DNA of 64,000 bases from Pseudomonas campi (GTDB taxonomy: Bacteria; Pseudomonadota; Gammaproteobacteria; Pseudomonadales; Pseudomonadaceae). Under the pieces are notes generated by a model that was not told the DNA's origin, made no database searches, and was given only the letters and a program-made list of their open reading frames with translations. A program made the position numbers and the translations under genes. The stretch covers positions 3,534,001-3,598,000 of the forward strand of contig NZ_CP053697.2 of the NCBI RefSeq assembly GCF_013200955.2. Direction: 5' to 3'. Positions 18,402 to 27,975 of this stretch are shown here, one piece after another (position 1 is the first letter of the stretch; each line of letters starts with the position of its first letter).

Positions 18402-21339
18402 CCTGAGTCAGCTGATCCTGATCAGCGCCACCTATCTACTGCTGCTGTTCGGCGTGGCCTGGATCAGCGAGAAGGGCCTGATCCCGCGCTGGATCATCCG
18501 CCACCCGCTGACCTACACCCTGTCGCTGGGCGTGTATGCCAGCGCCTGGGCCTTCTACGGCACGGTCGGCCTGGCCTACCAGTACGGCTTCGGCTTCCTC
18601 GCCAGCTACCTGGGCATCACCGGCGCCTTCCTGCTTGCCCCGGTGCTGCTCTACCCGATCCTGCGCATCACCCGCACCTACCAGCTGTCCTCGCTGGCCG
18701 ACCTGTTCGCCTTTCGTTTCCGCAGCAGCTGGGCCGGCGCGCTGACCACCCTGTTCATGCTGATCGGCGTACTGCCGCTGTTGGCCCTGCAGATCCAGGC
18801 GGTGGCCGACTCGATCGGCATCCTCACCCGCGAGCCGCTGCAGAACCGCTTTGCCCTGGGCTTCTGCGCCCTGATCACGCTGTTCACCATCCTCTTCGGC
18901 GCCCGCCATATCGCCACCCGCGAGAAGCACGAGGGCCTGGTGTTCGCCATCGCCTTCGAGTCGGTGGTCAAGCTGCTGGCCCTCGGCGGCATCGGCCTGT
19001 ATGCGCTTTACGGGGTGTTTGGCGGGCCCGGCGAGCTGGAGCTGTGGCTGCTGCAGAACCAGGCCTCGCTCACCGCCCTGCACACGCCGCTGCAGGAAGG
19101 TCCGTGGCGCACCCTGCTGCTGGTGTTCTTCGCCTCGGCCATCGTCATGCCGCACATGTACCACATGACCTTCACCGAGAACCTCAACCCGCGCGCCATC
19201 GTCAGCGCCAGCTGGGGCCTGCCGCTGTTCCTCCTGCTGATGAGCCTGTCGGTGCCGCTGATCCTCTGGGCCGGCCTCAAGCTGGGCGCCACCACCAACC
19301 CGGAATACTTCACCCTCGGCCTGGGTATCGCGGTGAACAGCCCGACCCTGGCCCTGGTCGCCTATATCGGCGGGCTGTCGGCCTCCAGCGGGCTGATCAT
19401 CGTCACCACCCTGGCGCTGTCCGGCATGGCCCTCAACCACCTGGTGCTGCCGCTGTACCAGCCGCCGGCCGAGGGCAACATCTACCGTTGGCTGAAGTGG
19501 ACGCGGCGCGCGCTGATCATCGCCATCATCATGGCCGCCTACGGTTTCTACCTGCTGCTCGGCGCCGAGCAGGACCTGGCCAACCTGGGCATCGTCGCCT
19601 TCGTCGCCACCCTGCAGTTCCTCCCGGGCGCGCTGTCGGTGCTGTACTGGCCGACCGCCAACCGCCGCGGCTTCATCGCCGGCCTGCTGACCGGGGCGCT
19701 GGTCTGGGCGGTAAGCATGCTGCTGCCGCTGGTGAGCAACCTGCAGGGCATGCAGCTGCCGCTGTTCAATGTCATCTACACCCTCGACGACACCAGCTGG
19801 CACCTGGCAGCCATCGGCTCGCTGGCGGCCAACGTGCTGGTGTTCACCCTGATCTCGCTGTTCACCGAAGCCAGCCCCGAGGAAAAAAGCGCGGCCGAAG
19901 CCTGCACCGTGGACAACGTGCGGCGCCCCCAACGGCGTGAGCTGCTGGCCACCTCGCCACAGGACTTCGCCGCCCAGCTGGCCAAGCCGCTTGGCGCGAA
20001 GACCGCGCAGAAGGAAATCGAGCAGGCCCTGCGTGATCTGCATCTGCCGTTCGACGAGCGTCGCCCCTACGCCCTGCGCCGCCTGCGCGACCGCATCGAG
20101 GCCAACCTCTCCGGCCTGATGGGCCCCAGCGTGGCGCAGGACATCGTCGAGACCTTCCTGCCGTACAAGAGCGGCAGCGAAGGCTATGTCAGCGAAGACA
20201 TCCACTTCATCGAGAGCCGCCTGGAGGATTACCAGTCGCGCCTCACCGGCCTGGCCGCCGAGCTGGACGCCCTGCGTCGTTTCCACCGGCAGACCCTGCA
20301 GGAACTGCCGATGGGCGTCTGCTCGCTGGCCAAGGACCAGGAGATCCTCATGTGGAACCGCGCCCTCGAGGACCTCACGGAGATCCCCGCCCTGCGCGTG
20401 GTCGGCTCGCGCCTCGAGGCTCTCGACGAACCCTGGCAAAGCATGCTGAGCAGCTTCATCCAGCAGGACGACGAACACCTGCATAAACAGCAACTGACCC
20501 TGGACGGCGAAGAGCGCTGGATCAACCTGCACAAGGCGGCCATCGACGAGCCGCTGGCGCCGGGCAACAGCGGCCTGGTGCTGCTGATCGAAGACGTCAC
20601 CGAGACCCGCGTGCTGGAAGACCAACTGGTGCACTCCGAGCGCCTGGCCAGCATCGGCCGCCTGGCCGCCGGAGTGGCCCACGAGATCGGCAACCCGGTC
20701 ACCGGCATCGCCTGCCTGGCGCAGAACCTGCGCGAGGAGCGCGAGGACGACGATGAGGTCGCCGAACTCAGCTCGCAGATCATCGACCAGACCAAGCGCA
20801 TCTCGCGCATCGTCCAGTCGCTGATGAACTTCGCCCATGCCGGCGCCCAGCAACGCGCCGAGTACCCGGTCAGTCTGGCGGCCGTGGCGCAGGATGCAAT
20901 CAGCCTTTTGTCGCTCAATCGCAACGCCACCGACGTGCAGTTCTTCAACCTCTGCGACCCCGATCACCTGGCCAAGGGCGATCCACAACGCCTGGCCCAA
21001 GTGCTGATCAATCTGCTGTCCAACGCCCGCGATGCCTCACTGACCGGCGGCGCCATTCGGGTCAGCAGCGAGGCCAGCGAGCAGAGCGTGTTGCTGATTG
21101 TCGAAGACGAGGGCAGCGGCATTCCCAAGGCGATCATGGATCGCCTGTTCGAGCCGTTCTTCACCACCAAGGATCCGGGCAAGGGCACCGGGCTGGGTCT
21201 TGCACTGGTCTATTCCATCGTGGAAGAGCATTATGGGCAGATCACCATCGACAGCCCGGCCAACCCCGAACGCCAACTCGGAACCCGTTTCCGCGTGACG
21301 CTGCCGCGCTATATCGAAGCGACGTCCGTAGCGACCTAA
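18385..21339 (+). CDS. cbrA: CbrA, sensor histidine kinase with SLC5-like transporter domain
   Basis: A 984-residue protein. Residues about 1-520 form a many-helix sodium/solute-symporter-like (SLC5/PutP) domain, followed by a linker, a PAS-like domain (about 630-740, [16 protein letters not shown] onward) and a histidine-kinase core: phosphoacceptor H766 in [15 protein letters not shown]-box [12 protein letters not shown], and G-boxes DEGSGIP and [10 protein letters not shown]. CbrA transports histidine in some Pseudomonas and, with CbrB, governs carbon/nitrogen balance and catabolite repression. The ATG at 18385 lies inside the end of the repeat array and has no strong ribosome-binding site of its own at normal spacing, which makes coupled translation likely. 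Confidence 0.96.
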   Translation: MLTSFDLSQLILISATYLLLLFGVAWISEKGLIPRWIIRHPLTYTLSLGVYASAWAFYGTVGLAYQYGFGFLASYLGITGAFLLAPVLLYPILRITRTYQLSSLADLFAFRFRSSWAGALTTLFMLIGVLPLLALQIQAVADSIGILTREPLQNRFALGFCALITLFTILFGARHIATREKHEGLVFAIAFESVVKLLALGGIGLYALYGVFGGPGELELWLLQNQASLTALHTPLQEGPWRTLLLVFFASAIVMPHMYHMTFTENLNPRAIVSASWGLPLFLLLMSLSVPLILWAGLKLGATTNPEYFTLGLGIAVNSPTLALVAYIGGLSASSGLIIVTTLALSGMALNHLVLPLYQPPAEGNIYRWLKWTRRALIIAIIMAAYGFYLLLGAEQDLANLGIVAFVATLQFLPGALSVLYWPTANRRGFIAGLLTGALVWAVSMLLPLVSNLQGMQLPLFNVIYTLDDTSWHLAAIGSLAANVLVFTLISLFTEASPEEKSAAEACTVDNVRRPQRRELLATSPQDFAAQLAKPLGAKTAQKEIEQALRDLHLPFDERRPYALRRLRDRIEANLSGLMGPSVAQDIVETFLPYKSGSEGYVSEDIHFIESRLEDYQSRLTGLAAELDALRRFHRQTLQELPMGVCSLAKDQEILMWNRALEDLTEIPALRVVGSRLEALDEPWQSMLSSFIQQDDEHLHKQQLTLDGEERWINLHKAAIDEPLAPGNSGLVLLIEDVTETRVLEDQLVHSERLASIGRLAAGVAHEIGNPVTGIACLAQNLREEREDDDEVAELSSQIIDQTKRISRIVQSLMNFAHAGAQQRAEYPVSLAAVAQDAISLLSLNRNATDVQFFNLCDPDHLAKGDPQRLAQVLINLLSNARDASLTGGAIRVSSEASEQSVLLIVEDEGSGIPKAIMDRLFEPFFTTKDPGKGTGLGLALVYSIVEEHYGQITIDSPANPERQLGTRFRVTLPRYIEATSVAT

Positions 21340-21431
21340 GCAGTGAACTATGAGCCTGTTCCAGGCTGTACGAGCCAGAGCAAGACAGGCTGCAGACCCT
21401 GAACAGATTCGAGACCGTCGAGAGAGAATCA

Positions 21432-22847
21432 ATGCCTCACATCCTCATCGTCGAAGACGAAACCATCATCCGCTCGGCGCTGCGCCGCCTGCTGGAACGC
21501 AACCAGTATCAGGTCAGCGAAGCCGGATCGGTGCAGGAGGCCCAGGAGCGCTACAGCATCCCCGGCTTCGACCTGATCGTCAGCGACCTGCGCCTGCCCG
21601 GCGCGCCCGGCACCGAGCTGATCAAGCTGGCCGAAGGCACCCCGGTGCTGATCATGACCAGCTACGCCAGCCTGCGCTCGGCGGTGGACTCGATGAAGAT
21701 GGGCGCGGTCGACTACATCGCCAAGCCCTTCGACCACGACGAAATGCTCCAGGCCGTGGCGCGCATCCTGCGCGATCACCAGGAGGCGCGCAGCAAGCCA
21801 GCGGAAAGCCCGAGCAAGAATGCCGGCAAGCCGGCCGCCAACGCGGATGGTGATATCGGCATCATCGGCTCCTGCGCCGTCATGCAGGATCTCTACGGCA
21901 AGATTCGCAAGGTCGCGCCAACCGATTCCAACGTACTGATCCAGGGCGAGTCCGGCACCGGCAAGGAGCTGGTTGCGCGCGCCCTGCACAATCTGTCGCG
22001 ACGCGCCAAGGCGCCACTGATTTCGGTCAACTGCGCGGCGATTCCGGAAACCCTGATCGAGTCGGAACTGTTCGGCCACGAGAAAGGCGCCTTCACCGGG
22101 GCCAGCGCCGGCCGCGCCGGCCTGGTCGAAGCGGCCGACGGCGGCACCCTGTTCCTCGACGAAATCGGCGAGCTGCCGCTGGAAGCTCAAGCGCGCCTGC
22201 TGCGCGTGCTGCAGGAAGGCGAGATCCGCCGGGTCGGCTCGGTACAGTCACAGAAGGTCGACGTGCGCCTGATCGCCGCCACCCACCGCGACCTGAAGAC
22301 CTTGGCCAAGATCGGCCAGTTCCGCGAAGACCTCTATTACCGCCTGCATGTCATCGCCCTCAAGCTGCCGCCGCTGCGCGAGCGCGGCGCCGACGTCAAC
22401 GAGATCGCCAAGGCCTTCCTGCTGCGCCAGTGCACGCGCATGGGGCGCGAAGACCTGCGCTTTGCCAGCGACGCCGAACAGGCGATCCGTCACTACCCCT
22501 GGCCGGGCAACGTGCGTGAACTGGAAAACGCCATCGAGCGGGCGGTGATCCTCTGCGAGAGCGCGGAGATATCCGCCGAGCTGTTGGGCATCGATATCGA
22601 GCTGGATGATCTGGCAGACGCTTACTTCAACGAACCGGGCAGCAGCGGCTCCGCCAGCAGCAACCACGAACCGACCGAAGACCTGTCCCTGGAAGACTAC
22701 TTCCAGCACTTCGTCCTCGAGCACCAGGACCACATGACCGAGACCGAACTGGCCCGCAAGCTCGGCATCAGCCGCAAGTGCCTGTGGGAACGCCGCCAGC
22801 GCCTGGGCATCCCGCGGCGCAAATCGGGAGCCGCGACCGGCTCCTGA
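21432..22847 (+). CDS. cbrB: CbrB, NtrC-type response regulator
   Basis: A 471-residue sigma-54 activator. The receiver domain has the acidic pocket VEDET, phosphoacceptor D52 (IVSDLRLP) and K near AKPFD; the AAA+ domain has Walker A GESGTGKE, the sigma-54 contact loop GAFTGA (residues 219-224) and Walker [13 protein letters not shown]; the Fis-type helix-turn-helix is at the C terminus ([18 protein letters not shown]). It activates crcZ from the sigma-54 promoter found just downstream. It is 92 nt from cbrA on the same strand; part of its expression could come from within that gap. Confidence 0.97.
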   Translation: MPHILIVEDETIIRSALRRLLERNQYQVSEAGSVQEAQERYSIPGFDLIVSDLRLPGAPGTELIKLAEGTPVLIMTSYASLRSAVDSMKMGAVDYIAKPFDHDEMLQAVARILRDHQEARSKPAESPSKNAGKPAANADGDIGIIGSCAVMQDLYGKIRKVAPTDSNVLIQGESGTGKELVARALHNLSRRAKAPLISVNCAAIPETLIESELFGHEKGAFTGASAGRAGLVEAADGGTLFLDEIGELPLEAQARLLRVLQEGEIRRVGSVQSQKVDVRLIAATHRDLKTLAKIGQFREDLYYRLHVIALKLPPLRERGADVNEIAKAFLLRQCTRMGREDLRFASDAEQAIRHYPWPGNVRELENAIERAVILCESAEISAELLGIDIELDDLADAYFNEPGSSGSASSNHEPTEDLSLEDYFQHFVLEHQDHMTETELARKLGISRKCLWERRQRLGIPRRKSGAATGS

Positions 22848-22893
22848 AGCGTTACCTGCGGCGACCGGCTACAGGGACAAAGGTTCCGCCGGT

Positions 22894-22920
22894 TGTTACC
22901 CACACAAACATCGCGTAACA
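22894..22920. promoter_or_regulatory. probable CbrB upstream activating site for crcZ
   Basis: TGTTAC (22894-22899) and GTAACA (22915-22920) are perfect inverted half-sites, 15 nt apart by my count, about 125 bp upstream of the sigma-54 promoter. This is the type of site reported for CbrB. Further half-sites occur at 22852 (GTTAC) and 22937 (GGTAAC). Confidence 0.75.
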
Positions 22921-22960
22921 AAAGCCGGGTTCATCGGTAACGAGAACCCGGCTTTTTTTG
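22921..22960 (+). terminator. terminator of cbrB
   Basis: AGCCGGGTTC (22924-22933) pairs with GAACCCGGCT (22945-22954), followed by seven T. The loop holds GGTAAC, a CbrB-type half-site. Confidence 0.9.
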
Positions 22961-23017
22961 TGCACAAAGCCAGACAGCAAATCACTAAGTTACTGATATA
23001 TAAGGATTTGCAAAAAC

Positions 23018-23033
23018 TGGCACGGCTTCTGCT
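23018..23033 (+). promoter_or_regulatory. sigma-54 promoter of crcZ
   Basis: TGGCAC (23018-23023), five bases, then CTGCT (23029-23033): the -24 GG and -12 GC elements are at sigma-54 spacing. The predicted start lies about 11 nt further on, at GCACAACAACAATAAC near 23043. Confidence 0.85.
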
Positions 23034-23042
23034 TTATCTCTG

Positions 23043-23395
23043 GCACAACAACAATAACAAACCAGAAACACCACAATAAAAATAAGACAGAACGACTCCA
23101 GCACAACAAAAACAACAAGGCGGAGGCGCAGCTAACTGATCATTTTGGAGAGGATTTGCCCTTGGGGTTCGCCCCACAGCCAGACTGAGAACAATAAAAC
23201 TGCCTTGAGGCAGCACCTGAACTGGTTGGATCAAGGATTGATCAAGGCAATATCAGCATCCAAAGTAATCCGTTTGCTCCTGGTACCCCAGTTGGGCTAC
23301 CAAAAACGGGCCAACCAACAAAAACAACAGGCCCGCAATAATAACAAAAACAAAGCACGCACCTACTTGGGGGGGAGCCTCGGCTCCCCCAGTAG
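23043..23395 (+). ncRNA. crcZ: CrcZ, RNA antagonist of Hfq/Crc repression
   Basis: About 353 nt between the sigma-54 promoter and a hairpin terminator (CTACT..GGGGGAGCC / GGCTCCCCC..AGTAG, 23364-23395). The RNA begins GCACAACAACAATAAC, as I recall for P. aeruginosa CrcZ, and carries at least five A-rich CA motifs of the AAnAAnAA type (near 23045, 23070, 23103, 23190, 23315, 23340) that bind Hfq with Crc. CrcZ rises on poor carbon sources and titrates Hfq/Crc from target mRNAs. Position between cbrB and pcnB is the conserved one. No protein frame with family character lies in this interval. Confidence 0.92.
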
Positions 23396-23569
23396 CTTTA
23401 CCCTCCCCGGCTCGCCATTTAATTCACCATCCCCCTCCCCAATGCTAGAATCCGCGCCAGCCGTGCGTTCTAATGCATTTTTCAGCCCGTCGCTTTACGT
23501 CTCATCTTTTCACGCAGACGCTTTACGACGCCCTGAAACGACCGTCTTCTTCATTACACAGTGCTCCCC

Positions 23570-24973
23570 ATGCTGAAAAAGCTGTTCAAGTCCTTCCGCT
23601 TGCCCCTGAAGCGCAAAGCCCATCCACGCAGTACCCCCGAGGTTCTGAGCAACCGCCAGCACGCCTTGCAACGGGCGAAGTTCAGCCGCAATGCGGTGAA
23701 CGTGGTGGAGCGCCTGCAGCATGCTGGCTACCAGGCCTACCTGGTCGGCGGTTGTGTACGCGACTTGCTGCTCGGCCTGCAGCCCAAGGACTTTGACGTC
23801 GCCACCAGCGCCACCCCAGAGCAGGTTCGCGCCGAGTTCCGCAACGCCCGGGTGATCGGCCGCCGCTTCAAGCTGGCGCACGTACACTTCGGCCGCGAGA
23901 TCATCGAAGTCGCTACCTTCCGCGCCAACCACCCCCAGGGTGACGACGAGGAAGACAGCCACCTGTCTTCGCGCAACGAGAGCGGACGGATCCTGCGTGA
24001 CAACGTCTATGGCAGCCTGGAGGACGACGCCCAGCGCCGCGACTTCACCATCAACGCCCTGTATTTCGACGTCACCGGCGAGCGCATCCTCGATTACGCC
24101 CACGGCGTACATGACATCCGCAACCGCCTGATCCGCCTGATTGGCGACCCCGAGCAGCGCTACCTGGAAGACCCGGTGCGCATGCTGCGCGCCGTGCGCT
24201 TCGCCGCCAAGCTCGACTTCGATATCGAGAAGCACAGCGCCGCACCGATTCGCCAGCTGGCCTCGAAACTGCGCGACATCCCTTCGGCACGCCTGTTCGA
24301 CGAAGTGCTCAAGCTGTTCCTTGCCGGTTACGCCGAGCACACCTTCGATCTGCTGGTCGAGTACGACCTGTTCGCTCCGCTGTTCCCGGCCAGTGCCGCT
24401 GCGCTCAAGCGCAACCCGGACTACACCGGCACGCTGATCCGCCAGGCCCTGGCCAATACCGACGAGCGCATCGCCCAGGGCAAGCCAGTCACTCCGGCCT
24501 TCCTGTTTGCCGCCCTGCTCTGGCCGGCCCTGCCGGCCCGCGTGCTGCACCTACAGGAGCGCGGCATGCCGCCGATTCCGGCGATGCAGGAAGCCGCTCA
24601 CGACCTGATCACCGAGCAGTGCCAGCGCATCGCCATTCCCAAGCGCTTCACCCTGCCGATCCGCGAGATCTGGGACATGCAGGAGCGTCTGCCGCGACGC
24701 AGCGGCAAGCGTGCCGACCTGCTGCTGGAGAACCCACGCTTCCGCGCCGGTTACGACTTCCTGCTGCTGCGCGAAGATGCCGGGGAAGAAACCGGTGGCC
24801 TGGGCGACTGGTGGACCGACTATCAGGATGCCACTGACAGCGAACGGCGCAGCATGATCCGCGACCTCGCCAATCGCCAGGAAGAAGCCGGTGACGGCCC
24901 AGCCAAAAAGCGCCGCCGTGGCGGACGCAACAAGCGCCGCGGCCCAAGCACCGACGCGCCTGCTGGCGACTAA
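23570..24973 (+). CDS. pcnB: poly(A) polymerase I
   Basis: A 467-residue class II nucleotidyltransferase. The signature YLVGGCVRDLLLGLQPKDFD (about residues 54-73) supplies the catalytic carboxylates, followed by the RRDFTINAL and EDPVRMLRAVRFAAKLDF blocks of the poly(A)/CCA polymerase family. The long C-terminal tail ends in a basic KKRRRGGRNKRRG patch typical of PcnB rather than CCA-adding enzymes. It adds 3' poly(A) tails that promote RNA decay. ATG 23570 was preferred over GTG 23561 (three codons earlier) because MLKKLF is the family start. A TAGAAT near 23446 may be its -10 element. Confidence 0.95.
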   Translation: MLKKLFKSFRLPLKRKAHPRSTPEVLSNRQHALQRAKFSRNAVNVVERLQHAGYQAYLVGGCVRDLLLGLQPKDFDVATSATPEQVRAEFRNARVIGRRFKLAHVHFGREIIEVATFRANHPQGDDEEDSHLSSRNESGRILRDNVYGSLEDDAQRRDFTINALYFDVTGERILDYAHGVHDIRNRLIRLIGDPEQRYLEDPVRMLRAVRFAAKLDFDIEKHSAAPIRQLASKLRDIPSARLFDEVLKLFLAGYAEHTFDLLVEYDLFAPLFPASAAALKRNPDYTGTLIRQALANTDERIAQGKPVTPAFLFAALLWPALPARVLHLQERGMPPIPAMQEAAHDLITEQCQRIAIPKRFTLPIREIWDMQERLPRRSGKRADLLLENPRFRAGYDFLLLREDAGEETGGLGDWWTDYQDATDSERRSMIRDLANRQEEAGDGPAKKRRRGGRNKRRGPSTDAPAGD

Positions 24974-24974
24974 G

Positions 24975-25475
24975 GTGGAACGGGTCTACCTCGGGCTCGG
25001 CAGCAACCTCGCCGAGCCACTGCAGCAACTGCACGCCGCCCTGGCAGCCATCGCCCGCTTGCCGGGCAGCCAGTTGGCGGCGGTCTCCTCCTTCTATGCC
25101 AGCGACCCACTGGGTCCGCCCGACCAGCCGCGCTACGTGAATGCCGTGGCCGCGCTGGATACCGGCCTGACGCCGCTGGAGCTGCTCGACGCCCTGCAAG
25201 CCATCGAACTGAACCAGGGCCGCGTGCGCAAGGACGAACGCTGGGGCCCGCGCACCCTCGACCTCGACATCCTGCTGTTCGGCCAACGTCGCCTCGCCGA
25301 AGAGCGTCTGACCGTGCCGCATTACCACATGCACGCGCGCGCCTTCGTGCTCTATCCGCTGGCAGAAATCGCCGCCGACCTGCAGCTGCCCGATGGCCGC
25401 CACCTGCGCGACTTGCTGGCGGCCTGCCCCTACACGGGCCTAGAGCGGCTAGCCGCGCCACAGGTAACGCCGTAA
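24975..25475 (+). CDS. folK: HPPK, folate biosynthesis pyrophosphokinase
   Basis: 2-amino-4-hydroxy-6-hydroxymethyldihydropteridine pyrophosphokinase, about 166 residues. Family motifs are VYLGLGSNL at the start, QGRVRKDERWGPRTLDLDIL (about 88-108) and PHYHMHARAFVLYPL. It makes the pterin diphosphate used by dihydropteroate synthase (folP, also in this window at 53.1 kb). The start is ambiguous: GTG 24975 gives the usual family N terminus right after the pcnB stop but has a weak ribosome-binding site; GTG 24891, inside pcnB, has AGGAAG at good distance and would add 28 unusual residues. I give the family-based start. Confidence 0.88.
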   Translation: MERVYLGLGSNLAEPLQQLHAALAAIARLPGSQLAAVSSFYASDPLGPPDQPRYVNAVAALDTGLTPLELLDALQAIELNQGRVRKDERWGPRTLDLDILLFGQRRLAEERLTVPHYHMHARAFVLYPLAEIAADLQLPDGRHLRDLLAACPYTGLERLAAPQVTP

Positions 25476-25629
25476 CACGGCGGTAACACCCCACGATTGA
25501 CTTCACGCACCCCCATCGGGACTATAGGCGTCCCGTTGCCCTGAGGCGGTGCAGAACCGCTGCTTATCAGGCCGTGAACCCGCGCCACAAGCGCCCCGTT
25601 TCACCCGGCCTGCTGATGAGGAATCGTTG

Positions 25630-26430
25630 ATGCCTGATACAACCGTAAGCACCCTGCTGGGCCTCAAGCAGAAGGGCGAGAAGATCGCCATGCTGACCGC
25701 CTACGATGCCACCTTCGCCCAGGCAGCCTGCCAGGCCGGCGTGGACGTGCTGCTGGTCGGCGACTCCCTCGGCATGGTTCTGCAGGGCCATGACAGCACC
25801 CTGCCGGTCAGTGTCGCCGACATGGCCTACCACACCGCCGCCGTCAAACGCGGCAACCAGGGCGCGCTGATTCTCAGTGATCTGCCGTTCATGGCCTACG
25901 CCACGCTGGAACAGACCTTCGCCAGCTGCGCCGCCCTGATGCAGGCCGGTGCGCATATGGTCAAGCTGGAAGGCGCGGCCTGGCTGGCCGAGCCGATCCG
26001 TCAGCTGGCCGAACGTGGCGTACCGGTGTGCGCCCACCTGGGCCTCACCCCGCAGGCGGTCAACGTGTTCGGCGGTTACAAGGTGCAGGGCCGCGGTGAC
26101 GCCGCCGCGCGCCAGTTGCGTGCCGACGCCATGGCCCTGGAGCAGGCCGGTGCCGCCATGGTCCTGCTCGAGTGCGTGCCCAGCGAACTGGCCGCCGAGA
26201 TCAGTCAGTCCCTGAAGATCCCGGTGATCGGCATCGGCGCAGGCGCGGCCACCGACGGCCAGGTCCTGGTGCTGCACGACATGCTCGGCCTGTCCCTGAC
26301 CGGTCGCGCACCGAAGTTCGTGAAGAACTTCATGGCCGGCCAGGCAACCATCCAGGCCGCCCTCGCCGCCTACGTACAGGCCGTGAAAGACGTCAGCTTC
26401 CCCGCCGAGGAACACGGATTCTCCGCATGA
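25630..26430 (+). CDS. panB: ketopantoate hydroxymethyltransferase
   Basis: A 266-residue PanB, a TIM-barrel enzyme making ketopantoate from alpha-ketoisovalerate in pantothenate synthesis. Signature stretches are [31 protein letters not shown] (about 38-57), VKLEGAAW and [18 protein letters not shown]. The ATG at 25630 is preceded by GAGGAATCG; a longer frame from 25549 adds a non-conserved leader. It overlaps panC by 4 nt (ATGA), so the two are coupled. The 154 bp after folK may contain a promoter. Confidence 0.97.
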   Translation: MPDTTVSTLLGLKQKGEKIAMLTAYDATFAQAACQAGVDVLLVGDSLGMVLQGHDSTLPVSVADMAYHTAAVKRGNQGALILSDLPFMAYATLEQTFASCAALMQAGAHMVKLEGAAWLAEPIRQLAERGVPVCAHLGLTPQAVNVFGGYKVQGRGDAAARQLRADAMALEQAGAAMVLLECVPSELAAEISQSLKIPVIGIGAGAATDGQVLVLHDMLGLSLTGRAPKFVKNFMAGQATIQAALAAYVQAVKDVSFPAEEHGFSA

Positions 26431-27275
26431 ACACCGTCAAGACCGTACTCGAACTGCGCGCCGCCGTGGCGCGCGCGCGTGGCGAAGGCAAGCGCATCGC
26501 CTTCGTCCCGACCATGGGCAACCTGCACGAGGGCCATATCGCCCTGGTGGAGAAGGCCGGCCAGCGCGCCGACTTCGTGGTCGCCAGCATCTTCGTCAAC
26601 CCGCTGCAGTTCGGCCCCAACGAAGACCTGGCCAAGTACCCGCGCACCCTGCTCGCCGACCAGGAAAAACTGGTCGCCGCCGGCTGCCACCTGCTGTTCC
26701 ACCCGGATGTCGAAGAGATGTACCCCAACGGCATGGACGGCCAGACCCTGGTCAGCGTGCGCGGGGTTTCCGAAGGCCTGTGTGGCGGCAGTCGCCCCGG
26801 CCACTTCGATGGCGTGGCCACCGTGGTGACCAAGCTGTTCAACATGGTCCAGCCGGATCTGGCGATCTTCGGCGAGAAGGACTTCCAGCAGCTGGCGGTG
26901 ATCCGCACCCTGGTGCGCGACCTCAACATGCCGATCCAGATCATGGGCGAAGCGACCGTACGCGCCACCGATGGCCTGGCCCTGTCGTCGCGCAATGGCT
27001 ATCTGAACGAACAGCAGCGCGCCAGCGCACCCGCTCTGTACCGCACCCTGAACCAGCTCGCGGACGCCATCCGCGGCGGCCGGCGCGACTTCGCCCAGCT
27101 GGAAAGTGAAGGCAAAGCCGCCCTCAGCGATGCGGGCTTTCGCCCCGATTACCTGGAAATCCGTGAAGCCGGCAGCCTGCGCCCAGCCAGCACCACGGAC
27201 AGCCAGCTGGTCATTCTCGGCGCGGCGTTCATGGGCGCTACACGGCTGATCGACAACCTGGCTTTCGAGCTCTGA
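26427..27275 (+). CDS. panC: pantothenate synthetase
   Basis: A 282-residue PanC that joins pantoate and beta-alanine using ATP. HIGH-like [11 protein letters not shown] lies near residue 29, followed by [15 protein letters not shown], the [15 protein letters not shown] block and the KMSKS-type LSSRNGYL near 186. Length is normal. It starts within the panB stop, so it depends on the panB transcript; panD follows 83 nt later on the same strand and supplies the beta-alanine. Confidence 0.97.
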   Translation: MNTVKTVLELRAAVARARGEGKRIAFVPTMGNLHEGHIALVEKAGQRADFVVASIFVNPLQFGPNEDLAKYPRTLLADQEKLVAAGCHLLFHPDVEEMYPNGMDGQTLVSVRGVSEGLCGGSRPGHFDGVATVVTKLFNMVQPDLAIFGEKDFQQLAVIRTLVRDLNMPIQIMGEATVRATDGLALSSRNGYLNEQQRASAPALYRTLNQLADAIRGGRRDFAQLESEGKAALSDAGFRPDYLEIREAGSLRPASTTDSQLVILGAAFMGATRLIDNLAFEL

Positions 27276-27358
27276 AGCCAGGCGATCTGTGACCTTGAAC
27301 ACTGTCCGGGGTTCGGGCAAACTCTGCCGCCGCCCGAGGTACTGACGAGGAAATTGCC

Positions 27359-27739
27359 ATGCACGCCATCATGCTCAAGGCCAAACTGCACCGCGCCATC
27401 GTCACCCATGCGGTGCTCGACTACGAAGGCTCCTGCGCCATCGACGGCGAATGGCTGGACCTCTCCGGCATCCGCGAATACGAGCAGATCCAGCTGTACA
27501 ACGTGGACAACGGCGAACGCTTCACCACCTACGCCATCCGCGGCGAAGAAGGTTCGAAGATCATCTCGGTCAACGGTGCCGCCGCGCACAAGGCCGGCGT
27601 CGGCCACCGCCTGATCATCTGCGCCTACGCCCACTACAACGAGGCCGAGCTGGCCAACTTCCAGCCGCGCGTTCTCTATATGGGCGCCGATGGCGAGTTG
27701 AGCCACACCAGCAACGCGATTCCCGTACAGGTCGCCTGA
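27359..27739 (+). CDS. panD: aspartate 1-decarboxylase
   Basis: A 126-residue pyruvoyl-dependent enzyme making beta-alanine from aspartate for PanC. The self-cleavage site G24-S25 (YEGSCAID) is intact, as are K9 (KLHRA) and the [16 protein letters not shown] block. TGACGAGGAAA upstream provides the ribosome-binding site. With panB and panC it completes the pantothenate branch up to pantothenate; a terminator follows. Confidence 0.97.
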   Translation: MHAIMLKAKLHRAIVTHAVLDYEGSCAIDGEWLDLSGIREYEQIQLYNVDNGERFTTYAIRGEEGSKIISVNGAAAHKAGVGHRLIICAYAHYNEAELANFQPRVLYMGADGELSHTSNAIPVQVA

Positions 27740-27763
27740 TCGCGAGCCGTACCGCTACACTGC

Positions 27764-27790
27764 AAGCCCGGAACCTTCCGGGCTTTTTTA
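27764..27790 (+). terminator. terminator after panD
   Basis: AGCCCGGAA (27765-27773) / TTCCGGGCT (27776-27784) with a run of T. Confidence 0.9.
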
Positions 27791-27794
27791 CAGG

Positions 27795-27924
27795 CCATTG
27801 AAAACGTTGGCGAGGCAGCCGAGGCTAGGCGAGAACGACCGAAAAAGCGCAGTTTACGAGCTGTAAATGAGCATTTTGAGGTCGCTCTCAACGACGAATC
27901 GGCAACGCAGATAGTTTTCAATGG
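27795..27924. repeat. structured palindromic element E1 (AACGMCG family)
   Basis: A 130-nt element with inverted ends CCATTGAAAAC (27795-27805) and GTTTTCAATGG (27914-27924). Inside, GAGAACGACC (27831-27840) pairs with GGTCGCTCTC (27880-27889, one mismatch) and an apical TTTAC-GAGCT-GTAAA hairpin lies at 27853-27867. CTAGGCG precedes and AACGACG follows the inner stem. A relative lies at 32708. It fills most of the panD-pgi gap. Confidence 0.8.
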
Positions 27925-27975
27925 TCTGTAAATGCTCGACAGCACACCGGCCGCATAACAAGGAAACAGCTGCCC

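Noticed and set aside
18436..21000. 854-codon open frame antisense to cbrA
   Set aside because: Shadow of cbrA; composition is His/Gln/Gly-rich as expected from the reverse of a membrane protein gene.
23145..23576. Open frame inside CrcZ and the pcnB leader
   Set aside because: No ribosome-binding site; codon content follows the A-rich Hfq-binding motifs and low-complexity sequence of the RNA.
24891..24974. N-terminal extension of FolK from GTG 24891
   Set aside because: Not fully excluded, since AGGAAG precedes it, but the extra 28 residues are unlike FolK and AGGAAGAAG also encodes PcnB residues.
27795..27924. E1 as a transposon with terminal inverted repeats
   Set aside because: Terminal arms differ completely between copies, so a transposase recognising fixed ends is unlikely; no clear target-site duplication was found by eye.
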